DNA of 64,000 nt from Prevotella sp. Lineage in GTDB: Bacteria; Bacteroidota; Bacteroidia; Bacteroidales; Bacteroidaceae. Every line of letters begins with the position of its first letter. Position 1 is the first letter of the stretch. Where the stretch lies: assembly GCA_017462915.1 (NCBI GenBank), contig JAFTQG010000010.1, positions 1-64,000 on the forward strand, given 5' to 3'. The notes under the pieces were generated by a model. That model ran no database searches. It was given only the letters and a program-made list of their open reading frames with translations, and was not told the DNA's origin. Positions 46,189 through 54,833 of this stretch are shown here, piece after piece. The translations under genes and the position numbers were made by a program.

Positions 46189-47112
46189 ATGAAACCTACA
46201 TTATTTCTGCTCGCTGCCGGAATGGGCAGCCGTTATGGCGGTTTGAAACAGCTTGACGGTGTCGGCCCTAACGGCGAGACCATCATGGACTACAGTATAT
46301 ATGATGCAATCGAAGCCGGATTCGGCAAGATTGTATGGGTAATCCGCAAAGACTTTGAGGAGCAGTTCCGCACACAGATACTTGCAAAATACGAAGGCAA
46401 GATACAATGTGAGCTGTGCTTCCAGGCCATAGACGCATTGCCGGAAGGATTTACCTGTCCGGAAGGAAGACAGAAGCCATGGGGAACAAACCATGCTGTG
46501 CTTATGGGCAAGGATGTCATAAAGGAACCTTTCTGCGTCATCAACTGCGACGACTTCTACAACCGTGACGCCTTTAAGGTCATAGGCAAGTTCCTCGCCG
46601 AACTTCCTGAGAATGCAAAGGGTCAGTATGCTATGGTCGGTTTCCGTGTCGGCAATACTCTCTCGGAAAACGGTACAGTATCACGTGGCATCTGCTCAAA
46701 GGATGACAACGGCAATCTCACGACATGTGTAGAGCGTACAAAGATAGGCCGTCTGGAGAATGGCGAAGTGGCATTCCGCGCCGACAACAAGGAGGACGGC
46801 GAATGGATTACAATAGACGAGAATACACCTGTATCCATGAACATGTGGGGATTCACTCCTGACTATTTCGAATATTCGGAAGAGTATTTCAAGGAGTTCC
46901 TGTCCGACCCTGCCAATATCGAGAACCTGAAATCTGAGTTCTTCATACCGCTGATGGTAAACAAGCTCATCAATGACGGCACAGCAACCTGCAAGGTTCT
47001 CGACACAACATCAAAATGGTTTGGCGTGACATATGCTGAAGACCGTCCCGACACTGTCGCAAGAATATCTGCCCTTGTCGCCGACGGTACATACCCGAAC
47101 AAACTGTTCTAA
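46189..47112 (+). CDS. Sugar-nucleotide-type nucleotidyltransferase
   Basis: The 307-residue protein has the NTP-transferase start 'LFLLAAGMGSRYGGLKQLDGVG' (nucleotide loop), a metal-binding 'VINCDDFYN' and a lysine-rich sugar-phosphate pocket. It should make an NDP-sugar; substrate unknown. It is 91 bases after the DUF721 gene. Confidence 0.85.
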   Translation: MKPTLFLLAAGMGSRYGGLKQLDGVGPNGETIMDYSIYDAIEAGFGKIVWVIRKDFEEQFRTQILAKYEGKIQCELCFQAIDALPEGFTCPEGRQKPWGTNHAVLMGKDVIKEPFCVINCDDFYNRDAFKVIGKFLAELPENAKGQYAMVGFRVGNTLSENGTVSRGICSKDDNGNLTTCVERTKIGRLENGEVAFRADNKEDGEWITIDENTPVSMNMWGFTPDYFEYSEEYFKEFLSDPANIENLKSEFFIPLMVNKLINDGTATCKVLDTTSKWFGVTYAEDRPDTVARISALVADGTYPNKLF

Positions 47113-47133
47113 GAAACAAATATCATATATATT

Positions 47134-48216
47134 TTGAAACTTACATCATCTAAGAATACTCTTACGACCGAATATATATCTGAGCTCCGCAAACTTATTG
47201 ACGGAGCTCAGAATATTGTTGTAACATGCCATCATAACCCTGACGGCGACGCCATCGGTTCTTCACTCGCACTTGCAAGATACCTTAATGCAAAAGGCAA
47301 GGACACGACTGTGATAATACCTGATGCATATCCTGATTTCCTGCAATGGCTTCCTGGCACACAGGATATCATACGCTTCAACAAACATCCTGAAAAGGCG
47401 GAAATGATATTCAAGATATGCGACCTTGTATTCTGCCTTGACTTCAACACTCTTGACAGAACCGGCGAAAGCATGGCGCAGATTCTCACAGACTCAAAAG
47501 CGAAGAAGATACTCATAGACCACCATCTCGCTCCCGATATCAATACGGCATGGGCATGGTCTGCACCTGAGATGTGCTCTACATCGCAAATGATATTCCA
47601 TGTCATCGAAGCTTTGGGAAAGGGAAAGGCACTGGAAGTCTCTGGCAACCGGTCAAGTACTGCAGGGCTTGACGGCATGGACAAGCAGATGGCTACCTGC
47701 ATATATTGCGGCATGATGACAGATACGGGCGCATTCACATACAACAGTACCGACCCGGAAATATACAATGTCATCGCAAAACTCCTGGCGTACGGCATAA
47801 ACAAGGATAAAATCTACCGCAATGTCTTCTGGACATCTTCTGTAAACCGTCTGAGACTATGGGGGCATATATTGCAGAAGTTTATCGTCTCTGACGACGG
47901 TCACAGCGCATATTTCACACTCTCACGTGCAGAAATGAAAAGCTTTAACTTCATAAAGGGAGACGCTGAAGGACTGGTCAATATGCCGTTGCAGATACGC
48001 GGAATGAAGCTGTCCATATCGCTTCGGGAAGATACGGAGAAAGATAATCTCATCTGGGTCAGCCTAAGGTCTGTGGATGATTTCCCTTGCAACAAGATGT
48101 CTGAGCAGTTCTTCAACGGTGGAGGACATCTGAATGCGGCAGGAGGCAGGCTGTACTGCTCTCTTGAAGAGGCGGAAAAGATTGTGCAGAGGGCTATTGC
48201 AGAATTTAAATACTAA
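47134..48216 (+). CDS. DHH-family phosphoesterase (NrnA-like)
   Basis: The 360-residue protein has 'VTCHHNPDGDAIGSSLALARYL', 'VFCLDFN', 'LIDHHLAPD' (DHH) and 'FFNGGGHLNAAGGR' (DHHA1). NrnA-type enzymes degrade nano-RNA and pAp. The start is TTG at 47134 ('LKLTSSKNTL'), since no ATG or GTG fits the family start. It follows the nucleotidyltransferase gene after 21 bases. Confidence 0.9.
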   Translation: MKLTSSKNTLTTEYISELRKLIDGAQNIVVTCHHNPDGDAIGSSLALARYLNAKGKDTTVIIPDAYPDFLQWLPGTQDIIRFNKHPEKAEMIFKICDLVFCLDFNTLDRTGESMAQILTDSKAKKILIDHHLAPDINTAWAWSAPEMCSTSQMIFHVIEALGKGKALEVSGNRSSTAGLDGMDKQMATCIYCGMMTDTGAFTYNSTDPEIYNVIAKLLAYGINKDKIYRNVFWTSSVNRLRLWGHILQKFIVSDDGHSAYFTLSRAEMKSFNFIKGDAEGLVNMPLQIRGMKLSISLREDTEKDNLIWVSLRSVDDFPCNKMSEQFFNGGGHLNAAGGRLYCSLEEAEKIVQRAIAEFKY

Positions 48217-48295
48217 TAATTCATAACAACGGACTGGTTATTCGCAAATTATTGCTACTTTTGCAGAATAAACATTTAATCAAATAGAACCATCA

Positions 48296-48970
48296 ATGAG
48301 AAAAATACTCTACATGCTCTGTTTCGTGGCTGCCATGGCTTCATTGTCCAGCTGTAACGACGGCGAGACCTATGCCGACATGAAAAAGAAGGAAAACGCA
48401 GCCATATCAGAGTTCCTTGCAAGAAACACCTCTGTATCACGATCCGTCTTCACCAAGCCTGTCAGCGTCATCTCCGAGACGGATTTCACAAATAACGGAG
48501 AGACAACAGATGTCGAGAAAAACGAATTTGTATTGTTTGAGTCCACCGGCATCTATATGCAGATTATGCGTAAAGGCACTGGAGAGAAAATCAAGCACGG
48601 AGAGACAGCTGTGCTGCAATGCCGATTCGAGGAGTACAACATATTGTCCGATACCCTGCAGCTCCTTAATACAGACAGCCGTTACGGTTACAGTATCATC
48701 CCAGAGGAACTCAGCGTGACTAATACCTATGGTTCTTTTACCGGCTCATTCTCAAGTATCTATGCGACAGCCATGACATCTGCATACGGCACAGCTGTGC
48801 CAAGCGGATGGCTTGTGCCGCTGCGATACATAAAAGTCGGAAGACAGTCTACAGAAGACGGAGAGATAGCCAAGGTACGTATCATCGTACCTTCTACGCA
48901 AGGACAGCAGTATGCATCTGCTAATGTGTATCCATGCTTCTACGAGATAACTTACCAAAAGAAAGATTAA
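48296..48970 (+). CDS. DUF4827 lipoprotein
   Basis: The signal ends in the lipobox 'SLSSCND'. The rest ('MQIMRKGTGEKIKHGETAVLQCRFEEYNI...GWLVPLRYIKVG') resembles the FKBP-like DUF4827 family. It may be a prolyl isomerase-like envelope protein with no tested activity. It precedes glmM by 21 bases; the two are often found together in Bacteroidetes as far as I recall. Confidence 0.82.
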   Translation: MRKILYMLCFVAAMASLSSCNDGETYADMKKKENAAISEFLARNTSVSRSVFTKPVSVISETDFTNNGETTDVEKNEFVLFESTGIYMQIMRKGTGEKIKHGETAVLQCRFEEYNILSDTLQLLNTDSRYGYSIIPEELSVTNTYGSFTGSFSSIYATAMTSAYGTAVPSGWLVPLRYIKVGRQSTEDGEIAKVRIIVPSTQGQQYASANVYPCFYEITYQKKD

Positions 48971-48991
48971 CCAATATCATACAGATACAAT

Positions 48992-50431
48992 ATGTCATTG
49001 ATAAAATCAATTTCCGGAATCCGCGGCACAATCGGCGGACAGGCAGGAGACACACTGAACCCTCTTGACATCGTAAAGTTCACATCGGCATACGCTACTC
49101 TCATACGAAAAGCCACACAAGAAGAGGAAGGTTATACACCTACCAACAGGATTGTCGTAGGAAGAGATGCACGCATATCAGGCGAAATGGTCAAGAACAT
49201 TGTATGCGGCACTCTCATGGGTATGGGCTTTGATGTCGCGAACATAGGTCTCGCGTCAACACCTACCACAGAACTTGCCGTGACTATGGCGCAGGCTGAC
49301 GGCGGAATTATAATCACTGCATCACATAACCCACGCCACTGGAACGCACTGAAGCTCCTCAACCATCACGGCGAATTTCTTGATGCTAAGGAAGGTAATG
49401 AGGTACTTGCCATAGCTGAAGCAGAGGCGTTTGAATATGCCGATGTCGACAGCCTTGGAAAATATACAGAGGAGAACTTTGACGAACGGCATATACAGAG
49501 CGTACTTGACCTCAAACTTGTTGATGTCACTGCAATAAAGAGCGCGAAGTTCCGTGTCTGCGTAGACTCCATCAACTCTGTCGGAGGCATCATCCTGCCG
49601 AAACTCCTTGACCGTCTCGGTGTGGAATATACATTCCTCAATCAAGAAGCAAACGGTGATTTCCAGCATAATCCAGAGCCATTGGAGAAGAATCTCACAG
49701 GTATCATGGACGAGATGAAAACAGGCAAATACAACCTTGGCATTGTTGTCGACCCTGATGTCGACCGCCTTGCCTTCATCTGCGAAGACGGAAAGATGTT
49801 CGGAGAAGAGTATACTCTCGTTTCCGTTGCCGACTATATTCTCTCCGAGATGGAGAAAAACGCAAAAGAGGAAGGCGCGACACTGCCGGCACTCAATACT
49901 GTTTCCAACCTCTCTTCTACCCGTGCATTGCGCGATGTGACAGAAGCTCATGGCGGAACATACACCGCTGCTGCCGTCGGCGAGGTCAATGTCACTACAA
50001 AAATGAAAGAGGTCGGTGCCGTGATCGGTGGCGAAGGCAATGGCGGAGTGATATATCCAGACAGCCATTACGGTCGCGATGCCTTGACAGGAATAGGACT
50101 GTTCCTGTCATCTCTCGCACATAAAGGCATTTCTGCAAGTGCACTGCGTGCTACATTCCCGGAATATTTCATTGCGAAAAACCGCATAGACCTCACTCCT
50201 GACACAGATGTTGATGCTATTCTCATGCAGGTAAAGGAGAAATATTCCTGTGAGAAGGACGTGCAGGTCAATGACATTGACGGTGTGAAGCTCGATTTCC
50301 CAGACAAGTGGGTGCACCTCCGCAAGTCAAATACCGAACCGATCATACGTGTATATTCAGAAGCTCACTCAATGGAAGAAGCTGACAACCTCGGCAAAAG
50401 CATTATGGATATTGTATACTCTATGGTATAA
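48992..50431 (+). CDS. glmM: Phosphoglucosamine mutase (GlmM-like)
   Basis: The 479-residue protein has 'SISGIRGTIGG', the phosphoserine loop 'IITASHNPRHWNA', the metal loop 'DPDVDRLAF' and 'GGEGNGGVIYPDSHYGRDAL' with 'KSNTEPIIRVYSEA'. It converts glucosamine-6-P to glucosamine-1-P for cell wall precursors; phosphomannomutase activity is also possible. Confidence 0.9.
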   Translation: MSLIKSISGIRGTIGGQAGDTLNPLDIVKFTSAYATLIRKATQEEEGYTPTNRIVVGRDARISGEMVKNIVCGTLMGMGFDVANIGLASTPTTELAVTMAQADGGIIITASHNPRHWNALKLLNHHGEFLDAKEGNEVLAIAEAEAFEYADVDSLGKYTEENFDERHIQSVLDLKLVDVTAIKSAKFRVCVDSINSVGGIILPKLLDRLGVEYTFLNQEANGDFQHNPEPLEKNLTGIMDEMKTGKYNLGIVVDPDVDRLAFICEDGKMFGEEYTLVSVADYILSEMEKNAKEEGATLPALNTVSNLSSTRALRDVTEAHGGTYTAAAVGEVNVTTKMKEVGAVIGGEGNGGVIYPDSHYGRDALTGIGLFLSSLAHKGISASALRATFPEYFIAKNRIDLTPDTDVDAILMQVKEKYSCEKDVQVNDIDGVKLDFPDKWVHLRKSNTEPIIRVYSEAHSMEEADNLGKSIMDIVYSMV

Positions 50432-50464
50432 ATTCCACATATAATATTCATAACAACCCATTAT

Positions 50465-50512
50465 AAAGCCACCAGACTGTATGATTATTGCCATACAGCC
50501 TGGTGGCTTTCT
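50465..50512 (+). terminator. Terminator after glmM
   Basis: AAAGCCACCAG and CTGTATG pair with CATACAG and CTGGTGGCTTT, followed by CTTTAT. It lies about 35 bases after the glmM stop. Confidence 0.85.
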
Positions 50513-50683
50513 TTATATGATCAGACCTGTAATTACAGGCTTGATTACAACACCATAACTGATACCTTTCTATCAGCGGAGACTTCTGTGTATCATATAA
50601 AACAATTAGGCAAACAATTCATAGAATACAAAGTGTCATATCGCTGGTATACTCTGAATTATAACAATCACCAAAGCAACAGC

Positions 50684-51148
50684 ATGAAAATAGAAAAGAT
50701 ACAGACAGGCAAAAGACGATACATGGATCTGCTCTTGCTCGGAGACGAACAGGAATCGATGATTGACCGCTATCTGGACAGAGGAGACGTGTTTGTAATG
50801 AGCAATGAAAACGAAAAGGCCATTGGCATTGCCGTCGTAACGGACGAAGGAAACGAGGTATGTGAACTGAAGAACATTGCTGTGGCACTGGAATATCAGA
50901 GAAACGGCTACGGCAGGGAGATGATAGAACATATGTGCAGAATATATTGTAACAGATTTTCATCCATGACTGTCGGTACAGGAGACAGCATTCAGACAGT
51001 TTCCTTTTACAAGAATTGCGGTTTTATGTACACCCACTCCATACCAGACTTTTTCATCGCTAACTATGATCACACAATCATCGAAGAGGGGAAGCCTCTA
51101 AAAGATATGCTCTATTTCCGCAAAAGCCTGACATCCTACAGGCCATAG
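50684..51148 (+). CDS. GNAT-family acetyltransferase
   Basis: The 154-residue protein has 'GIAVVTDEGNEVCELKNIAVALEYQRNGYGREMIEHM' with the acetyl-CoA loop 'RNGYGRE' and 'VSFYKNCGFMYTHSI'. The substrate is unknown. The ATG at 50684 gives the normal start; an earlier ATG at 50588 adds 32 residues with no match. Confidence 0.85.
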   Translation: MKIEKIQTGKRRYMDLLLLGDEQESMIDRYLDRGDVFVMSNENEKAIGIAVVTDEGNEVCELKNIAVALEYQRNGYGREMIEHMCRIYCNRFSSMTVGTGDSIQTVSFYKNCGFMYTHSIPDFFIANYDHTIIEEGKPLKDMLYFRKSLTSYRP

Positions 51149-51212
51149 ACCTTGCTTTCTTGCCTCCACATTGTTGTAGACATGTCCAAACGGTCTACAG
51201 TTTGCAGTCAGT

Positions 51213-51275
51213 AAAGAGCATATTTCAGCGGAATACTTTTTCATTATAATGTTCCGTAGAAATATGCTCTTTTCT
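51213..51275. terminator. Bidirectional terminator between GNAT and BspA-like gene
   Basis: AAAGAGCATATTTC (51213-51226) pairs with GAAATATGCTCTTT (51259-51272), with CGGAA/TTCCG inside, and T or A runs on both sides. The genes on either side converge here. Confidence 0.75.
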
Positions 51276-51314
51276 ATAAATCGGCCATCAGACCGAAACA
51301 ATGAGGATTGTTCG

Positions 51315-52901
51315 CTATTTTGCCAGCACAGCTTTTCCATTAATGATGTTCAAACCAGACTGTGGCTCTGTCAGCTGCACACCATTAAGATTGAATATCT
51401 TCTTCGCAAAGTCAATACTGCTTACAGGAGCATCTACACCTGTCGCTGCATTAATAAGGAGAAATTCACTCCACGGATATGTACGCTTGTACACTTCTGC
51501 CGCTTCTTCCGGCACAAAGAGAGTACACGTTTCCTTGTCTACACCATTAAAAACAAAATTACCACATTCTGGCGGGGTAACCGTAAGACATGAAATGTTC
51601 TTCATTCCTGTGCAATTTGCAAAAGCATTATCCTCTATTCTGTATACATTAGAGAGAGTAAGGTCGGCAAGTCCTCTACATCCTTCAAACGCACTATATC
51701 CAATTCCCGTTAAGTTTTCAGGCGTAATCAAGCTCGCAAGAGCTATACAGTACATGAATGTTCTATCTTTGATAACTTGCATATTATCTGAAAGTGTCAC
51801 ATGAGCAAGACTTCTACAGCCGTAGAAAGCCATCTCACCGACCTCCGTCACAGAATTCGGAATTACTATCTCTGTAAGACCTGACATTTCGAAGGCACTC
51901 TCCTTTATTTCATATACAGTATTAGGGATAATCAGCCCGGCAAGACTTTTACAGCCTGAGAATGTCCGAGCCTCAATCGTAGTCAGCTCACCTTCCGGCA
52001 GCGTCACATGGACAAGATTTTCACAAAAGCCGAAAGCTCCTTCACCTATACTTCTCACAGTATTAGGAACAACTATCTTTGTAAGGCCTGACCTGTGAAA
52101 TGCCCTGCTCTTGATTTCGTATACCGTATTAGGAATAGTCAGTTCGGATAGGCTTGCACAATCTTGGAATGTAACAGCCTCAATCTCCCTTAGGTCTCCT
52201 TCTGGAAGTTTCACACGAACAAGATTTTGACAGCCACGGAAAGCTCCTTCACCTATAAACCTCACATTATCAGGGACAACTATCTCTGTAATGCCGCAAC
52301 CTTGGAAAGCTCCCGCTCCAATAGACGACACAGAATTTGGGATTTCCACTTTTGTAAGGCTTTGGCAGGCTGCAAAAGTATATTCCGGTATGTTATACAA
52401 AGATGCAGACAGTGTCACACTGGCAAGTGACTGGCATCCTCCAAAAGCACCGCTTTGTATGCTGTTTACACCAGGTATCTCGATATGGACAAGTCCTGTA
52501 TTAGCAAACGCCTCTGAATCTATAAACTCCACGGAGCTGGGGATTGTTATCTCCGAAAGGCTTTGGCAGCCGGAGAAAGCCCGGTCATAGATACGGAATA
52601 CGGTATTGGGGATGACAACCTCCGAAAGATTTACATTGTCACGGAAAGCATCCTCTCCGATACTCTCCACAATATATGTGACACCGCCGTATGTCACCGT
52701 AGAAGGGATGACAACACTCTGAGCAGTGTAAGGGGAGTCTGGGTTACGTGTCAGCTGTACGGTCTTCTCCCCGTGCTCCGCTTCGTCAGACTTGTCGTTG
52801 TAATAGAACCCGCCTACCTCAAAGTCGTAGGCCATAGCATTCAATGCGCCCATCATTGCCAACGCTATTGACAAGAGGGTCAGATTCAAAGTTCTGTGCA
52901 T
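51315..52901 (-). CDS. BspA-like leucine-rich-repeat surface protein
   Basis: A 528-residue exported protein. A signal peptide (about residues 1-23, ending 'GALNAMA') is followed by many LRR_5 units of 21-24 residues with 'IPNTV..I...AF..C' spacing. A larger three-unit super-repeat of 69 residues occurs twice in near-identical form. The C-terminus ('IFNLNGVQLTEPQSGLNIINGKAVLAK') is of the short Prevotella-type tail. BspA proteins bind host matrix or other bacteria. I chose ATG 52901; an earlier ATG at 52976 adds residues before the signal. Confidence 0.85.
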   Translation of the reverse strand: MHRTLNLTLLSIALAMMGALNAMAYDFEVGGFYYNDKSDEAEHGEKTVQLTRNPDSPYTAQSVVIPSTVTYGGVTYIVESIGEDAFRDNVNLSEVVIPNTVFRIYDRAFSGCQSLSEITIPSSVEFIDSEAFANTGLVHIEIPGVNSIQSGAFGGCQSLASVTLSASLYNIPEYTFAACQSLTKVEIPNSVSSIGAGAFQGCGITEIVVPDNVRFIGEGAFRGCQNLVRVKLPEGDLREIEAVTFQDCASLSELTIPNTVYEIKSRAFHRSGLTKIVVPNTVRSIGEGAFGFCENLVHVTLPEGELTTIEARTFSGCKSLAGLIIPNTVYEIKESAFEMSGLTEIVIPNSVTEVGEMAFYGCRSLAHVTLSDNMQVIKDRTFMYCIALASLITPENLTGIGYSAFEGCRGLADLTLSNVYRIEDNAFANCTGMKNISCLTVTPPECGNFVFNGVDKETCTLFVPEEAAEVYKRTYPWSEFLLINAATGVDAPVSSIDFAKKIFNLNGVQLTEPQSGLNIINGKAVLAK

Positions 52902-52989
52902 AAAAAAGATTGTTTTAGTGTGCGCCAGCAAGCCCCTCCTCCGGCAATAATTGATTCTTACTTGTTGTATGTGCATACGTGCATATACG

Positions 52990-53315
52990 AAAAAAACGTG
53001 GAGCCACTTCTTGCTGCCCGTCCGATACTTTGAGGCTCTCGCATTGCCCAGTCAGTCAGAACGAGCAACACCGAAAACCCCACGTATCAGGAATATATAG
53101 CGAGCCGACAGACCTATCCCCGTAACACACAGGAGACAAAGTCTGTCATGGCTGAATATAATCCACCCAAGGGGCGTTCCTGTTGCTTTGTTTTTTGACT
53201 AACTGGTGAAACTTGCGAGATTTCAAAGTATCAAAAACCAAGCGTCAATAACGCCTTTTCATATATATGTAGCCCTCCCAACCGTCACCATCTGGGCTTC
53301 CGGTACAGGATGATC
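52990..53315 (-). ncRNA. Structured non-coding RNA, about 325 nt, family uncertain
   Basis: A full promoter on the minus strand (TTG, 20 bases, TACCTTTG) is followed within 6-7 bases by a transcript that can run to about 52990. It ends in a hairpin whose outer arms ACGTGG/CCACGT are followed by seven T. Inside lies a second pair, GTGTTGCTC with GGGCAATGC (with G-U pairs). No open reading frame of note fits. The position upstream of the BspA-like gene and the independent terminator argue for a stand-alone RNA. It could belong to the Bacteroidales-1 or 6S-like group, but I cannot confirm this from memory. Confidence 0.6.
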
Positions 53316-53320
53316 GGGAG

Positions 53321-53351
53321 CAAAGGTATATAAAATTATCGGAATGAGCAA
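53321..53351 (-). promoter_or_regulatory. Promoter of the structured RNA
   Basis: On the minus strand TTG (complement at 53349-53351) and TACCTTTG (complement at 53321-53328) are separated by exactly 20 bases, matching the Bacteroidetes consensus. Transcription should begin near 53315. Confidence 0.7.
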
Positions 53352-53380
53352 GAAAATCCGCAGAAAACATCTTATTTTCC

Positions 53381-53427
53381 TTGACTTCTCTACTTTTACT
53401 TGACTTCTCTACTTTTACTTGACTTTC
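53381..53427. repeat. 19-bp tandem repeat, 2.5 copies
   Basis: TTGACTTCTCTACTTTTAC occurs at 53381-53399 and again at 53400-53418, with the partial copy TTGACTTTC at 53419-53427. It lies just upstream of the structured RNA promoter (on the minus strand). The rest of 53428-53581 shows no gene. Confidence 0.85.
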
Positions 53428-53581
53428 ATTAGAAAGCAATACATGATTCTACTCGCAAATATATATTGAGCGGCTTATGACTGTATATTACTGTTTTGTA
53501 CCTCAAACACAGGAGAAAGTCCAGCTTCTCGCAAGGCATGGCAGGCTATTGAAAACAAGAAAGCTGGCGTGACGTAACACA

Positions 53582-53662
53582 AAGGGTGACACTTTATCGG
53601 GCAAAAGGTGACCTTTCACCACTTAAAAGGTAACGCTTCGCACTGCAAAAGGTGACCCTTGA
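53582..53662. repeat. GGTNACC 22-bp phased array, copy D
   Basis: Heptamers occur at 53585 (GGTGACA), 53607 (GGTGACC), 53629 (GGTAACG) and 53651 (GGTGACC), each exactly 22 bases apart. This copy is more worn than the others; the centre bases of units 1 and 2 no longer pair. It lies between the structured RNA and the HNH gene. Confidence 0.82.
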
Positions 53663-53780
53663 AAAAATGTACTGACACATGGCTGCCTGATTATAGCCTT
53701 TGTAACTGACTATTCTATGTTTACAGCATTTACATACACAAGAATAACAAAAGCCAGCATTTGTTATCTCGTTACCACCT

Positions 53781-54293
53781 CTATAGGTAATGTGTAAGCA
53801 TTCCATTACAGTAGTATTGTTTGATTTCCTTACATGTCGGCATCCTCTTACAGGAAATAGCAAAAGAGCGTTTAATGTTTGCATTTCCGTAGTTTGAGTT
53901 ATACTTTTCAGAACACCATTCCAAGTTACACGAATTGTTATTGCTCTTGTTTTCGGCCTCATGATTGACAAGAGGAAGGCTATTTGTGTTGGAAATGAAC
54001 GCCTCTGCTACAATTCGATGAACACCTATATAAGTCTTTCTCCCATCTTCAATAAACGAAAACATCAAATACCCTTTGTTGTGTATTTGGCGAATGAGTT
54101 TTTCTTTGAAGAGCATCGTGTAACTTCTACCATTCCTTTCGGCGATAGTGCAATGTTCTTGTCGCTTTATCCTACCCAAATTGCTTACGGAATAATTCTC
54201 AAATCTCGAATCCTTCCACACTTCGCCCTCAAAGTCTTCTAATGAGAGCCAACGAGGCGAATTTACGGCATAGTCTGTAATTCTATCTGCCAT
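53781..54293 (-). CDS. NUMOD4/HNH endonuclease-like protein
   Basis: Residues 20-45 are NUMOD4-like ('EVWKDSRFENYSVSNLGRIKR') and residues 90-140 resemble the HNH_3 domain ('GVHRIVAEAFI', 'LPLVNHEAENKSNNNSCNLEW'). Such proteins are usually homing or phage endonucleases that cut DNA. The 170-residue frame is intact and its base composition is A/T-richer than its neighbours, which suggests arrival by transfer. No intron or phage gene lies next to it. Confidence 0.8.
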   Translation of the reverse strand: MADRITDYAVNSPRWLSLEDFEGEVWKDSRFENYSVSNLGRIKRQEHCTIAERNGRSYTMLFKEKLIRQIHNKGYLMFSFIEDGRKTYIGVHRIVAEAFISNTNSLPLVNHEAENKSNNNSCNLEWCSEKYNSNYGNANIKRSFAISCKRMPTCKEIKQYYCNGMLTHYL

Positions 54294-54393
54294 TGCTTCT
54301 GATGTTAAGTATCCTGATGACTTTGAAAAAGAGAGGAAAGCCCATCAGATCAGCCTTGGCAGCAGGGGGACTAAGTCTGCCTAATCCTCATTG

Positions 54394-54401
54394 CAAAGGT
54401 A
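54394..54401 (-). promoter_or_regulatory. Putative -7 box for the HNH gene
   Basis: The minus strand reads TACCTTTG, about 100 bases before the HNH start. No TTTG lies at the usual distance. Confidence 0.4.
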
Positions 54402-54491
54402 GTCCGATTTTGTACAACAGCCTTCTTTTTGCATAGAAAACATGAAAATACAGGGAAAAGATTACCAAACAGCAAATATAATAAAAAATAA

Positions 54492-54523
54492 TTTGGTCAT
54501 TCAACTTAAAATATCTACCTTTG
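54492..54523 (+). promoter_or_regulatory. Strong consensus promoter, plus strand
   Basis: TTTG (54492-54495), exactly 20 bases, then TACCTTTG (54516-54523): a full consensus. No protein gene follows on this strand before the terminator at 54709; a hairpin begins about 10 bases after the -7 box. Confidence 0.7.
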
Positions 54524-54528
54524 CATTC

Positions 54529-54590
54529 TGAAAACGCCATTAGTGCAAGGGTCTTGGTAGAGATCGCACTTTTGGCGTTATTCATTTTGT
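54529..54590 (+). ncRNA. Possible small RNA with terminator-like hairpin
   Basis: Right after a consensus promoter, AACGCCA and GTGC pair with GCAC and TGGCGTT (about 54533-54578) to form a stem-loop, followed by the T-rich ATTCATTTTG. The whole transcript would be about 55-60 nucleotides. No coding region fits. It may be a small RNA or the leader of a lost gene. The remainder of 54591-54708 shows only weak frames. Confidence 0.45.
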
Positions 54591-54708
54591 GAACCTATAG
54601 AATTGTTCAAATATACATACACAGAGCCTTGGCGAAGCCTTATGGAAGCATTACAGTTTTATTGCACAATTCATCTAGCAACAATACATATAGCACTTAT
54701 TTTCAACA

Positions 54709-54757
54709 AAATATCCCGACTGATAGTTCTTGTTACAGACTATCAGTCGGGATATTT
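54709..54757. terminator. Strong hairpin, likely terminator
   Basis: A perfect 19-bp stem: AAATATCCCGACTGATAGT with its complement at 54739-54757. It ends 77 bases past the DUF1846 stop on the minus strand and may also end transcripts from the plus strand. Confidence 0.8.
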
Positions 54758-54833
54758 ATATTACAGAATGTCACAGCAACGGCACGATGTCAGTCACCAT
54801 CTGTTGCAGACATCAGGCATCATACGATGAGAT

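Noticed and set aside
53511..53530. Possible RNase P RNA motif (GGAGAAAGTCC)
   Set aside because: Only this short stretch looks similar. The other conserved RNase P segments were not found in the region.
54603..54830. 75-codon plus-strand frame in the 54.3-54.8 kb gap
   Set aside because: It runs through the strong terminator hairpin and has no ribosome site or family match.
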